Source: Abditibacteriota bacterium
Lineage (GTDB): Bacteria > Armatimonadota > UBA5829
NCBI GenBank assembly: GCA_017958015.1
Contig: JAGDDM010000261.1
Coordinates: 1 to 20,503, forward strand
Reading direction: 5' to 3'
DNA: 20,503 nt
Below are positions 8,404-15,577 of the stretch, piece after piece. A program made the position numbers and the translations under genes. Numbering within the stretch: position 1 is the stretch's first letter; each line of letters starts with the position of its first letter. The notes below the pieces were generated by a model that ran no database searches, was not told where the DNA came from, and saw nothing but the letters and a program-made list of their open reading frames with translations.

Positions 8404-9935
8404 TTATTAACCTCTTCAGTTAAGTCTTTTACGACCGCGATTTCGTTGCAGTCGGGAAACTTCGGACAGTTGATGCAGTCCGACCAAATCTTTTGGGGGA
8501 GCTTCGAGTTCTCGATTTTCCCGAAACCGAGACGCTTGAAAAAGCCGTCCACGTAGGTGAGGGCGAATACACGGGGCACGCCCATTTCCTTTGCGTTTTC
8601 GATGCACCGCTCCGTTATAAGTTTGCCGTAGCCCTTGCCCTGGGCTTCTTCCGTCACCGCCAGGGACCGAATCTCCGCCAGATCGCTCCAGCAGATGTGC
8701 AGGGCGCAGCAGCCCACAATTTTGCCGTTTTCCTCCAGCACGTAGAAGTCCCGGATGTCCTCGTAGAGGGCGTTCAGGGACCGGGGCAGCATTTCGTCCT
8801 TGGCGGCGAAGCTGTTGATAATGCGCTGAATGTCCGGAATGTCGTCCACTTTGGCTTTGCGGATGACCACGCCGGTTGTTTCCGCCTTGGCGGCTTTCTT
8901 GTCGCCGCTCTCAATCACTTCCATCAGGGCGTCCACCAGCTTGTCTTCCGGCACTTTGTCGATAATCTCGCCTTTTTTGAACACCAGCCCGCAGCCCTTG
9001 CCGCCGGCTATGCCCACGTCCGCCATAGAAGCCTCGCCGGGACCGTTTACCACGCAGCCCATAACCGCCACGGTGATGGGTCTCTTGGGCGGGTTTTTGT
9101 CCAGCCTGCGGGATACTTCCCGAGCCAGACCCACAAGGTCGATTTCCGTTCTGCCGCAGGTGGGGCAGGACACGAGGTTGTAGGGCTTTTGCCGCAGGTT
9201 GAGCGACGCCAGGATTTCCTTGGCCGCCCGAACCTCTTCCTCAACGTCGGCGGTGAGGGACACCCGAATCGTATCGCCTATGCCCCGTGAGAGGAGGGAG
9301 CCGATGCCCACGGCGCTCTTTATGGAGCCTTGATAGGCGAGGCCCGCTTCGGTTACCCCAAGGTGAAGGGGATAGTCGCATTTTTCCGAGGCCAGCGTAT
9401 AGGCCTCAATCATGGTCATTACGTCGGAGGCCTTAAGGGACAGGACTATATCGTAAAAGCCCATGTCCTCCAAAATCTTCGCTTCGTCCAAGGCGCTGGC
9501 AACAAGGGACTCCGCATCCGGCAGACCGTAGCGGCTTCTGTCGATTGAGCCTGAGTTGGCGCCGATGCGGATGGGAATGTTCCGCTCCGCCGCGGCTTTT
9601 GCCACCGCCTCAACGTATTCCCGCTTGCCGATGTTGCCCGGGTTGATGCGGAGTTTGTCGACGCCGCTTTCGATGGACTTCAGCGCCAGCTTGTAGTCGA
9701 AGTGAATGTCGGCCACCAGGGGTACGGATATTTGGGACTTAATCTCTTTAACGGCTTCCGCCGCCTCAGCGGTGGGCACGGCGACGCGCATAATGTCGCA
9801 GCCTATCTCCGCCAATCGGTTTATCTGGGCAACCGTGGCGTCGATGTCCGTTGTTTTTGTGTTGCACATCGATTGGACGGTAACGGGGGAACCGCCGCCC
9901 ATTTCAATATTGCCGACTTTGATTTTTCGGGTCAT
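8400..9935 (-). CDS. ispG: IspG (HMBPP synthase) fused to ArgA-like GNAT acetyltransferase
   Basis: Residues 1-343 are a full IspG, which reduces MEcPP to HMBPP in the MEP isoprenoid pathway. It has a TIM-barrel (PVTVQSMCNTKTTD, LRINPGNIG, RIGANSGS) and the 4Fe-4S module with Cys257, Cys260 (SCPTCGRTEID), Cys293 and Glu301 (MGCVVNGPGEA). A short polar linker (SGDKKAAKAETTG) leads without a stop into a GNAT domain (about 355-500) with the acetyl-CoA loop QGKGYGK (432-438), the strands EIRSLAVTEE and RVFALTYVDGFFKRLGF, and a C-terminal cysteine motif (Cys487, Cys490, Cys496). This tail resembles the short ArgA-type N-acetylglutamate synthases of several phyla, so a role in arginine synthesis is possible but inferred. 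The start at 9935 overlaps the rseP stop by four bases; a longer frame starting inside rseP is rejected. Usual IspG length is about 350-370 residues. Confidence 0.92.
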   Translation of the reverse strand: MTRKIKVGNIEMGGGSPVTVQSMCNTKTTDIDATVAQINRLAEIGCDIMRVAVPTAEAAEAVKEIKSQISVPLVADIHFDYKLALKSIESGVDKLRINPGNIGKREYVEAVAKAAAERNIPIRIGANSGSIDRSRYGLPDAESLVASALDEAKILEDMGFYDIVLSLKASDVMTMIEAYTLASEKCDYPLHLGVTEAGLAYQGSIKSAVGIGSLLSRGIGDTIRVSLTADVEEEVRAAKEILASLNLRQKPYNLVSCPTCGRTEIDLVGLAREVSRRLDKNPPKRPITVAVMGCVVNGPGEASMADVGIAGGKGCGLVFKKGEIIDKVPEDKLVDALMEVIESGDKKAAKAETTGVVIRKAKVDDIPDIQRIINSFAAKDEMLPRSLNALYEDIRDFYVLEENGKIVGCCALHICWSDLAEIRSLAVTEEAQGKGYGKLITERCIENAKEMGVPRVFALTYVDGFFKRLGFGKIENSKLPQKIWSDCINCPKFPDCNEIAVVKDLTEEVNK

Positions 9936-11461
9936 CGCGGAATGTTCCCCGTGGCGTATCTGGTTATGTCGGAGCACATGACGTAAATGATGATGAAAGC
10001 GAGGATTGCCAGGCCGATCATCTGGGCCCGCTGCATTTCCCGGGCCGTGAGCCGTCTGCGGCGGATCCACTCGATGAAGATGAGGAGCAGGTGGCCGCCG
10101 TCGAGAACCGGAATGGGCAGTATGTTCATGACCGCCAGGGATAGACTCAGGAGAGCCGCCATCTGGGCAACGTAGTAGACGCCCAGGGAGACCATGGTGG
10201 AGGTCTGACCGGCAATCATGATGGGGCCGCCGATGTTGGCGCCGATGTTTTGGGGCTTCAGAGCGTCGACCAGAAGCGCTATTACGTAGCCGAACTGGAT
10301 AAAGCCCATCTTTATGGATTTCACGAAGCCGGGCTTAATCAGCTCGTTCTGGGGCATAACACCGATGAGACCCACAAAGTCCGAGGCGGAGGGTGTGGCC
10401 GCCAGGGCGCTTCGCTTGAAGGTGAGTTTTTCGCCGTTGCGATCCACGGTGATAGTCACCGATCTGCCGCTCTTATCGTCGGACGCTTTCAGCATATCCT
10501 CGGCGGTGACGATGACCTTGTCGTCTATCTTGACGATTTTGTCGCCGGTTTTGATTGTGTTTTTTTCGTCTGCCGGTCTGGCGTAGCCGCCGGGGAAGTA
10601 CCAGCGAATGTAGTGATAGTCCACATAGAGAACGTCGCAGTGTTGTTTGGCGGTTTTCGTTTTGCCGTTCCGCTTGTACTCGATATTCAAATCATGGCCG
10701 CCGGCCCGTTTGCCCGCCAAGGCGATGAAGTAGGGGTTGTCAACCTTTCTGCCGTTCACCTTTGTGAGGACGTCGCCCTTTTTGAAGAAGGAATCCTTGG
10801 GGGTTGCGTCGGTGGCGGTGAGGGTTTTCTTTTCCGTGTCGAAGGTCCAGACAGCGTTCAGGAAAGTGATGTTCCACTGAGGAGTGATGGTTTTGTCGAA
10901 GACTTTTTTGTTGCGGAGGACGGTAATCTTCAGGGGTCTGCCCGGAGATGTGTGAATCCTGTCAACCATGTCCCTGCCGTCTTTAACCGGAATATCGTTT
11001 ATGGCGGTGATGGTGTCTCCGGCCCTGAGACCCGCTTCCGCGGCGGGAGTGTTCGGATTCACTACGAGAATCTTATTGAGGGTCTTTCCGGCCACGAATC
11101 CCCAGCCTACGCCTATTACGAGGAAGAGAATGAGAGCCAGAAGGAAAGAGGCGAAGGGACCGGCAAAGACCACCAGAGCCCGTTTCCAAAGAGATTTGGC
11201 TTGGAATCCGTCGGGAATCGTTTCCTCGGAGCCCGGTTCCATGCCGGCGATGTTCACGAAGCCGCCCAGGGGAATCCAGCGCAGATTGAACTGTGTTCCG
11301 CTTTTGTTGAAGAGTTTGCGGACGATGGGGCCGAATCCCAGGGAGAACTCGTCCACACGCATTCCGGCCCAGCGGGCCGCCAGATAGTGACCGCACTCGT
11401 GGAATATAACCAGCAGAGCGAAAACGATTATAAGGGCTATGATTGTTTCGATAATAAGCAT
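9932..11461 (-). CDS. rseP: RseP-family site-2 protease (zinc metalloprotease)
   Basis: Intramembrane protease that cleaves anti-sigma factors and leftover signal peptides. The first membrane helix carries the zinc-binding HECGH (His21, Glu22, His25). The third zinc ligand lies in the C-terminal membrane region, LPIPVLDGGH (Asp454). Further membrane segments are seen at about 95-122, 385-400, 425-450 and 480-496. The region between holds a clear PDZ domain (about 127-190, NPNTPAAEAGLRAGDTI), then two further PDZ-like blocks (about 200-275, FFKKGDVLTKVNGRKV; about 295-350, IKTGDKIVKIDDKVI). At 509 residues it is longer than the roughly 450-residue two-PDZ E. coli enzyme. The ATG follows AGGAG, which itself overlaps the dxr stop codon, eight bases away. 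The end overlaps ispG by four bases. Confidence 0.94.
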   Translation of the reverse strand: MLIIETIIALIIVFALLVIFHECGHYLAARWAGMRVDEFSLGFGPIVRKLFNKSGTQFNLRWIPLGGFVNIAGMEPGSEETIPDGFQAKSLWKRALVVFAGPFASFLLALILFLVIGVGWGFVAGKTLNKILVVNPNTPAAEAGLRAGDTITAINDIPVKDGRDMVDRIHTSPGRPLKITVLRNKKVFDKTITPQWNITFLNAVWTFDTEKKTLTATDATPKDSFFKKGDVLTKVNGRKVDNPYFIALAGKRAGGHDLNIEYKRNGKTKTAKQHCDVLYVDYHYIRWYFPGGYARPADEKNTIKTGDKIVKIDDKVIVTAEDMLKASDDKSGRSVTITVDRNGEKLTFKRSALAATPSASDFVGLIGVMPQNELIKPGFVKSIKMGFIQFGYVIALLVDALKPQNIGANIGGPIMIAGQTSTMVSLGVYYVAQMAALLSLSLAVMNILPIPVLDGGHLLLIFIEWIRRRRLTAREMQRAQMIGLAILAFIIIYVMCSDITRYATGNIPR

Positions 11462-11469
11462 GTCGGCTC

Positions 11470-12606
11470 CTATTGGGCAAGGCTCCGGCGGGTTTCCCCG
11501 TCCACAGCGTAGATTTCGTCGATTGTGGGGTTATGAATTGTGTTGTGGCCGCTCATGGCCGCCTCAACGATTTTCGGTATGTCGGTAAATTTTATCTCAC
11601 CGGCGAGGAATTTCGACACCGCCACCTCGTCCGCGGCGTTCATAACCACCGCGAGGGTGCCGCCCACCTTCGCAGCCTCTTTGGCGAGAGCCAGGCAGGG
11701 GAACCGGTCGTAATCGGGTTTTGAGAACTCAAGCCTGGCGACGTCGAAAAGGTTCAGTCTCGGCAGATTCGTGTCCGCCCGCTCGGGATAGAGCAGGGCG
11801 TACTGAATGGGCAGCCGCATGTCCGGCATACCCAGCTGGGCGATAATCGCGCCGTCGGCGAACTCCACCATGGAGTGTACGGTGCTGGTGGGGTGGATGT
11901 AAACCTCGATTTTGTCTCCGGCCACGCCGAAAAGATGCTTCGCCTCGATAATCTCCAGACCCTTGTTCATAAGGGTGGCGGAGTCAACGGTGACCTTTTT
12001 GCCCATTTTCCATGTGGGATGGGCCAGGGCCTCTTCGGCGGTGACGTTTTCCAAAACTTCCTTCGGCGTGTCTCTGAAGGCGCCGCCGGAAGCGGTAAGT
12101 AAAATCTTCTCTATTGTTTTCGGGTCCTCCCCGTTGAGACACTGAAATATGGCGCTGTGCTCGCTGTCGATGGGGAGAATCGGCACTCCCTTGTCCCGGG
12201 CCGCCTTCATGACGATGTGTCCCGCGGCCACCAGCACTTCCTTGCTGGCAAGGGCAATCTCTTTTCCGGCTTCAATGGCGTCCAAAGTGGGCTGAAGTCC
12301 CGGAGTGCCCGCCACGGAGATTATGACTTCGTCGCAGTCCTCCGCCACGGCGGCTTCCCGAAATCCCTCTTTGCCGCCCAAAACTTTCACGCCGGGCAAG
12401 GATTCCCGAACGTAATTCAGTTTGCTTTCGTCGCCGATGCAGACAGTGGCGGATCCGAACTCCTTCGCCTGGGCGATAAGCATATCGGCGTTGGAGTGGG
12501 TGGCCAGGGAGGCGATTTTTATTCTTCCCCCCAGGCGCCGAACAACGTCCGCCACCTGTGTTCCGATGGAGCCGCAGGAGCCCAAAAGCGCGATTGACTT
12601 ACTCAT
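11470..12606 (-). CDS. dxr: 1-deoxy-D-xylulose 5-phosphate reductoisomerase
   Basis: Converts DXP to MEP with NADPH, the committing step of the MEP isoprenoid pathway, in the cytoplasm. The 378-residue length is normal. Landmarks are the N-terminal nucleotide loop (LLGSCGSIGT, residues 8-16), ALASKEVLVAAG, DSEHSAIFQ, TASGGAFRD and HPTWKMGKKVTVDSATLMNKGLEIIEA-type active-site residues, and a C-terminal helical domain. The usual loop is GSTGSIG; here Thr is Cys11. The start codon overlaps the uppS stop by eight bases, so uppS and dxr are translationally coupled, with no cdsA between them as there is in many bacteria. The product works with IspG encoded two genes downstream. Confidence 0.95.
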   Translation of the reverse strand: MSKSIALLGSCGSIGTQVADVVRRLGGRIKIASLATHSNADMLIAQAKEFGSATVCIGDESKLNYVRESLPGVKVLGGKEGFREAAVAEDCDEVIISVAGTPGLQPTLDAIEAGKEIALASKEVLVAAGHIVMKAARDKGVPILPIDSEHSAIFQCLNGEDPKTIEKILLTASGGAFRDTPKEVLENVTAEEALAHPTWKMGKKVTVDSATLMNKGLEIIEAKHLFGVAGDKIEVYIHPTSTVHSMVEFADGAIIAQLGMPDMRLPIQYALLYPERADTNLPRLNLFDVARLEFSKPDYDRFPCLALAKEAAKVGGTLAVVMNAADEVAVSKFLAGEIKFTDIPKIVEAAMSGHNTIHNPTIDEIYAVDGETRRSLAQ

Positions 12607-13309
12607 CGTCGGAGACCTTTCCGAAGCGGCGTTTGCGGCCGCCGAAAGCGGCGACGGCTTTTTTCAGTTCGTCCTCGTTGAAGTCCGGCCAGAGAATGTC
12701 GGTGATGTAGAACTCCGAATAGGCAATCTCCCACAAAAGGAAGTTGCTGACCCTAATCTCGCCGGAGGTGCGGATAACAAGGTCCGGGTCCGGGATTTCA
12801 GGGTGGTACATGCAGCCGGAGAGGGCGGCCTCATCGATGTCTTCCGGCTTGATTTCGCCCTTGGCGGCTTTTTCCGCCAGTTTTCGGGCGGCGTCGACGA
12901 TTTCGTTTCTGCCGCCGTAGTTCACGGCGATGTTGAAGACTATTCCGGTGTTGGTCGAAGTCTCCTCAATGTCCCGAATGAACATCTTTCGCACTTTTGC
13001 GGGCAGTTCGTCAATACGTCCGGAGGCCACCACCTTCACGTTTTCCTTTTTCAGGGAGTCCAGCTCGGCGGCGGCGGCTTCGGCGAAGAGGGACATGAGG
13101 AAATCAACCTCCGCTTTGGGCCGCTTGAAGTTCTCGGAGGAAAAGGCGTACACCGTCAGGTACTTGACGCCCATATCCGAGGCGGCTTTCAAAATGTTTC
13201 GGAGATTCCTGTAGCCCTGAGCGTGGCCCTTGAATCGGGGCTGGCCCTGTCGGGTAGCCCATCTGCCGTTGCCGTCCATTATTATGGCGATGTGTGTGGG
13301 AACAGTCAT
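12599..13309 (-). CDS. uppS: Undecaprenyl diphosphate synthase (cis-prenyltransferase)
   Basis: Adds isopentenyl units to farnesyl diphosphate to build the C55 lipid carrier for cell wall synthesis. From the chosen ATG it has 236 residues, typical for the family. Motifs are IAIIMDGNGRWA (catalytic Asp), the SSENFKRP stretch, FNIAVNYGGR and the C-terminal RTSGEIRVSNFLLWEIAYSE-type signature followed by WPDF. A longer frame starting with TTG at 13417 lies inside frr and is less likely. The start used here has no good Shine-Dalgarno: an intrinsic terminator (13317-13348) occupies the leader, ending about seven bases from the ATG. Expression therefore probably depends on read-through from the rpsB operon or on an unseen promoter inside frr. 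Confidence 0.93.
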   Translation of the reverse strand: MTVPTHIAIIMDGNGRWATRQGQPRFKGHAQGYRNLRNILKAASDMGVKYLTVYAFSSENFKRPKAEVDFLMSLFAEAAAAELDSLKKENVKVVASGRIDELPAKVRKMFIRDIEETSTNTGIVFNIAVNYGGRNEIVDAARKLAEKAAKGEIKPEDIDEAALSGCMYHPEIPDPDLVIRTSGEIRVSNFLLWEIAYSEFYITDILWPDFNEDELKKAVAAFGGRKRRFGKVSDDE

Positions 13310-13316
13310 TTTGTAT

Positions 13317-13348
13317 AAAAACGGCCCCCGCCTTTTTGAAGCAGGGGC
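13317..13348 (-). terminator. Intrinsic terminator between frr and uppS
   Basis: On the minus strand GCCCCTGC (13341-13348) pairs with GCGGGGGC (13324-13331), 8 bp including one T-G pair, with a 9-base loop, followed by CGTTTTT. It lies 13 bases after the frr stop and ends seven bases before the uppS ATG, so it either ends the rpsB-tsf-pyrH-frr transcript or acts as an attenuator for the downstream genes. Confidence 0.85.
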
Positions 13349-13361
13349 TGAATCGTTGTTG

Positions 13362-13919
13362 TCAGATTTCGTTGAGCTCAGCCTCTTTTTTGGAGGTAAG
13401 CTTGTCGAGGTCGGCAATGAACTTATCCGTGTCTTTCTGGATTTGGTTCTGCATCTGCTTCGCGTCGTCTTCGGTTATTTCCGAGGATTTCTGCTGAGCC
13501 TTGATGGCCTCATTAACGTCTCTGCGGATGTTTCTGATGGCGACCTTGTGGCTCTCCGCCTTCTTGTGAAGGATCTTGGTGAGCTCTTTTCTCCGCTCCT
13601 GGTTGAGGGGCGGGATGTTGATGCGGATAACCGAACCGTCGGAACTGGGGTTGAAACCCATGTCCGAAGACTGGAGCGCCTTCAAAACGTTGTCCAGAGA
13701 GGACTTGTCGAAAGGCGCGATAAGAAGCTGTCTGGGCTCGGGCACGGAAATACCCGCCAACTGATTGAGAGGCGTGAGAGATCCGTAGTAGTCGACTTTG
13801 ATGCTGTCAAGAAGCATCGGGTTGGCCCGGCCGGTGCGGATTGTGGCATAATCCTTGCTCGCGGCCTCAAGGGTCTTGCTCATACGCCGAGTGGCGTCTT
13901 CCATAATGTCTTTTGCCAT
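13362..13919 (-). CDS. frr: Ribosome recycling factor
   Basis: Splits the post-termination ribosome together with EF-G. The 185 residues match the family length. It shows the helix-bundle start (MAKDIMEDATRRMSKTLEA), the conserved TIRTGRANPMLLD and VDYYGSLTPLNQLA stretches of domain I/II, RINIPPLNQERRKEL, and the usual C-terminal helix ending KEAELNEI. The ATG is preceded by AAAGGAGA with good spacing, 15 bases after pyrH. An intrinsic terminator follows its stop. Confidence 0.97.
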   Translation of the reverse strand: MAKDIMEDATRRMSKTLEAASKDYATIRTGRANPMLLDSIKVDYYGSLTPLNQLAGISVPEPRQLLIAPFDKSSLDNVLKALQSSDMGFNPSSDGSVIRINIPPLNQERRKELTKILHKKAESHKVAIRNIRRDVNEAIKAQQKSSEITEDDAKQMQNQIQKDTDKFIADLDKLTSKKEAELNEI

Positions 13920-13934
13920 TTGCTTCTCCTTTGA

Positions 13935-14654
13935 TTATTTTACGACGGTGCCTATCTTCTCGCCCTGGGCGGCACGGGTGATGTTGCCCTTTTGATGGAC
14001 GTCGAAAACCACGATGGGCATGTTGTTTTCCATGCAGAGGGCGAAGGCGGTGAGGTCCATAACCTTCAGACCCTTGTCGATGGCTTCGGCGAAAGGAACC
14101 GTATCGTATTTTTTCGCGGTGGGATCTTTTTTGGGATCCGCGGTGTAGACACCGTCCACGTTGGTGGCCTTGAGAACCGCGTCAACGTGGAGCTCGACGG
14201 CCCGGAGAGCCGCGGCGGTGTCGGTGGTAAAGAAGGGATTTCCCGTTCCGGCGGCCAGAATGACCACTCTGCCTTTTTCGAGGTGGCGTATGGCCCGTCT
14301 GCGGACGAAAAGCTCCGAGACTTCCGCCATGCCGATGGCGCTCTGGACTCTGGTGGGAACACCTATCTTTTCCAGGGCGTCCTGAAGGGCGAGACAGTTG
14401 ATGACCGTGGCCAGCATACCCATGTAGTCGCCGGTTGCCCGGTCGATTCCCTGTTCGCTGGCGGATACGCCCCGGATGATGTTTCCGGCGCCGATTACAA
14501 CCGCGATTTCCGTTCCGGACTCGGAGGCGTGTTTGATGTCCTCGGCGATGTCCTTGATAATCGCGTGGTCGATGCCGTAGTCCTTGGAACCGGCAAAGGA
14601 TTCGCCGGAAAGTTTAAGGAGTACTCTCTTGAAGGGCTTTCCCTTACTTGTCAC
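13935..14654 (-). CDS. pyrH: UMP kinase
   Basis: Phosphorylates UMP to UDP with ATP; bacterial PyrH is a hexamer of the amino-acid kinase fold. Landmarks are RVLLKLSGESFAG, VIGAGNIIRG, GNPFFTTDTAAALRAVEL, and ATNVDGVYTADPKK near the C-terminal half. I chose GTG at 14654, giving 239 residues (normal length), because a GGAG (14664-14667) sits nine bases upstream. The longest open frame begins at a TTG at 14699 and would add 15 residues without family support. With this start the gene overlaps the end of tsf by 11 bases, consistent with translational coupling. Confidence 0.95.
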   Translation of the reverse strand: MTSKGKPFKRVLLKLSGESFAGSKDYGIDHAIIKDIAEDIKHASESGTEIAVVIGAGNIIRGVSASEQGIDRATGDYMGMLATVINCLALQDALEKIGVPTRVQSAIGMAEVSELFVRRRAIRHLEKGRVVILAAGTGNPFFTTDTAAALRAVELHVDAVLKATNVDGVYTADPKKDPTAKKYDTVPFAEAIDKGLKVMDLTAFALCMENNMPIVVFDVHQKGNITRAAQGEKIGTVVK

Positions 14655-15540
14655 CGGAGGTTTCTCCGACTTGGAATCTGATGTAGCTCTGAACGGCAAT
14701 CTTCTCGCCCACTTCCTTGGAAACGGACTTGATGAGCTTGTCGATGGTCATGCTCTCGTCCTTGATGAAGGACTGGTCGCCGAGACATACTCTGGCGAAG
14801 AACTCCTTGACCATTCTGCCCTCAACCATCTTCTCGACGATGTTGGCGGGCTTGCCCTCGGCCAGAGCCTTGTTCACCTGGACGGTCTTTTCCGCTTCGT
14901 AAACTTCGGCGGGAATCTCATCTCTGGTGAGGTACTGAGGAGTGGACCAAGAAATGTGCATGGCGATATCTTTGGCCAGGTTCTTAACGGCGTCGGTCTT
15001 GGCGGCGTCGTCGGATTCGCAACCGAGGGCCACGAGAACGGCGATCTGGTCGCCCATGTGGGTGTAGCTGCCAACGCAGCCGGCGCCGGAGACGCTGAGC
15101 TTGCCCACTCTGGTGACGGCCAGCTTCTCACCGATCTTGCCCATGAGTTCCTTTACGTAGTCCTCAACGGTAACGGAGGTGTTGCCGGCGTAGGGCTTGG
15201 AAAGCAGGCAGTCCTTGCAGGCGATGTCTTCGTCGACGGCCTGCTTGGCGAGGGTCTTGGCCATGGCCACGAAATCGTCGGCCTTGGCTACGAAACTGGT
15301 TTCGCAGTTGGCTTCAACAAGGGCGCCGGTCTTTCCGTCTTCGGATACGCAGCAGCCGATGAGGCCTTCGGAAGCGGACTTGGATTCCCGCTTGGCGGCT
15401 ACCTTGAGGCCCTTCTCCCGGAGGAGGGCGACGGCCTTCTCGAAATCACCGTCGGTCTCGGTGAGGGCCTTCTTGCAGTCCATCATACCGATACCGGTCT
15501 GTTCTCTGAGTTTCTTTACTAAATCGGCGGTAATTGCCAT
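14644..15540 (-). CDS. tsf: Elongation factor Ts
   Basis: Nucleotide exchange factor that removes GDP from EF-Tu. The 298 residues start with the UBA-like N-domain (MAITADLVKKLREQTGIGMMDCKKAL), followed by the core and a C-terminal segment ending IRFQVGETSGDK. The family's second signature, normally ...N-x-[QE]-T-D-F-V..., reads NCETSFVAK here: the conserved Asp is Ser82 (codon AGT). In E. coli EF-Ts that Asp and the neighbouring Phe contact helix B of EF-Tu. The ATG has GGAG (15549-15552) at eight bases. It lies 37 bases after rpsB, the standard pair, and overlaps pyrH at its 3' end. Confidence 0.96.
   Translation of the reverse strand: MAITADLVKKLREQTGIGMMDCKKALTETDGDFEKAVALLREKGLKVAAKRESKSASEGLIGCCVSEDGKTGALVEANCETSFVAKADDFVAMAKTLAKQAVDEDIACKDCLLSKPYAGNTSVTVEDYVKELMGKIGEKLAVTRVGKLSVSGAGCVGSYTHMGDQIAVLVALGCESDDAAKTDAVKNLAKDIAMHISWSTPQYLTRDEIPAEVYEAEKTVQVNKALAEGKPANIVEKMVEGRMVKEFFARVCLGDQSFIKDESMTIDKLIKSVSKEVGEKIAVQSYIRFQVGETSGDK
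14664..14667 (-). promoter_or_regulatory. Ribosome binding site deciding the pyrH start
   Basis: GGAG on the minus strand, nine bases before a GTG codon at 14654-14652 and inside the 3' end of tsf. It supports the GTG start over the upstream TTG. Confidence 0.6.
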
Positions 15541-15577
15541 GATTAATTCTCCGTATGTATAAAGTTAGATTGGTTGA

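Noticed and set aside
6505..8556. Long plus-strand open frame (683 codons) opposite proS
   Set aside because: It mirrors proS, has low-complexity Gly/Val/His-rich content, no ribosome binding site and no recognisable domain; it is a by-product of codon bias in proS.
9936..10070. N-terminal extension of ispG starting inside rseP
   Set aside because: The added residues are His/Arg/Pro-rich and lie in the rseP frame shadow; the ATG at 9935 overlaps the rseP stop in the usual ATGA pattern and matches the IspG family start.
13310..13417. Longer uppS starting with TTG inside frr
   Set aside because: The extra 36 residues are not typical of UppS, and the frame passes through the terminator hairpin; the ATG at 13309 begins right before the conserved HIAIIMDGNGRW region.
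14655..14699. pyrH start at TTG 14699
   Set aside because: It adds 15 residues unlike the family and lacks a ribosome binding site, while GTG at 14654 has GGAG at nine bases and gives normal length.
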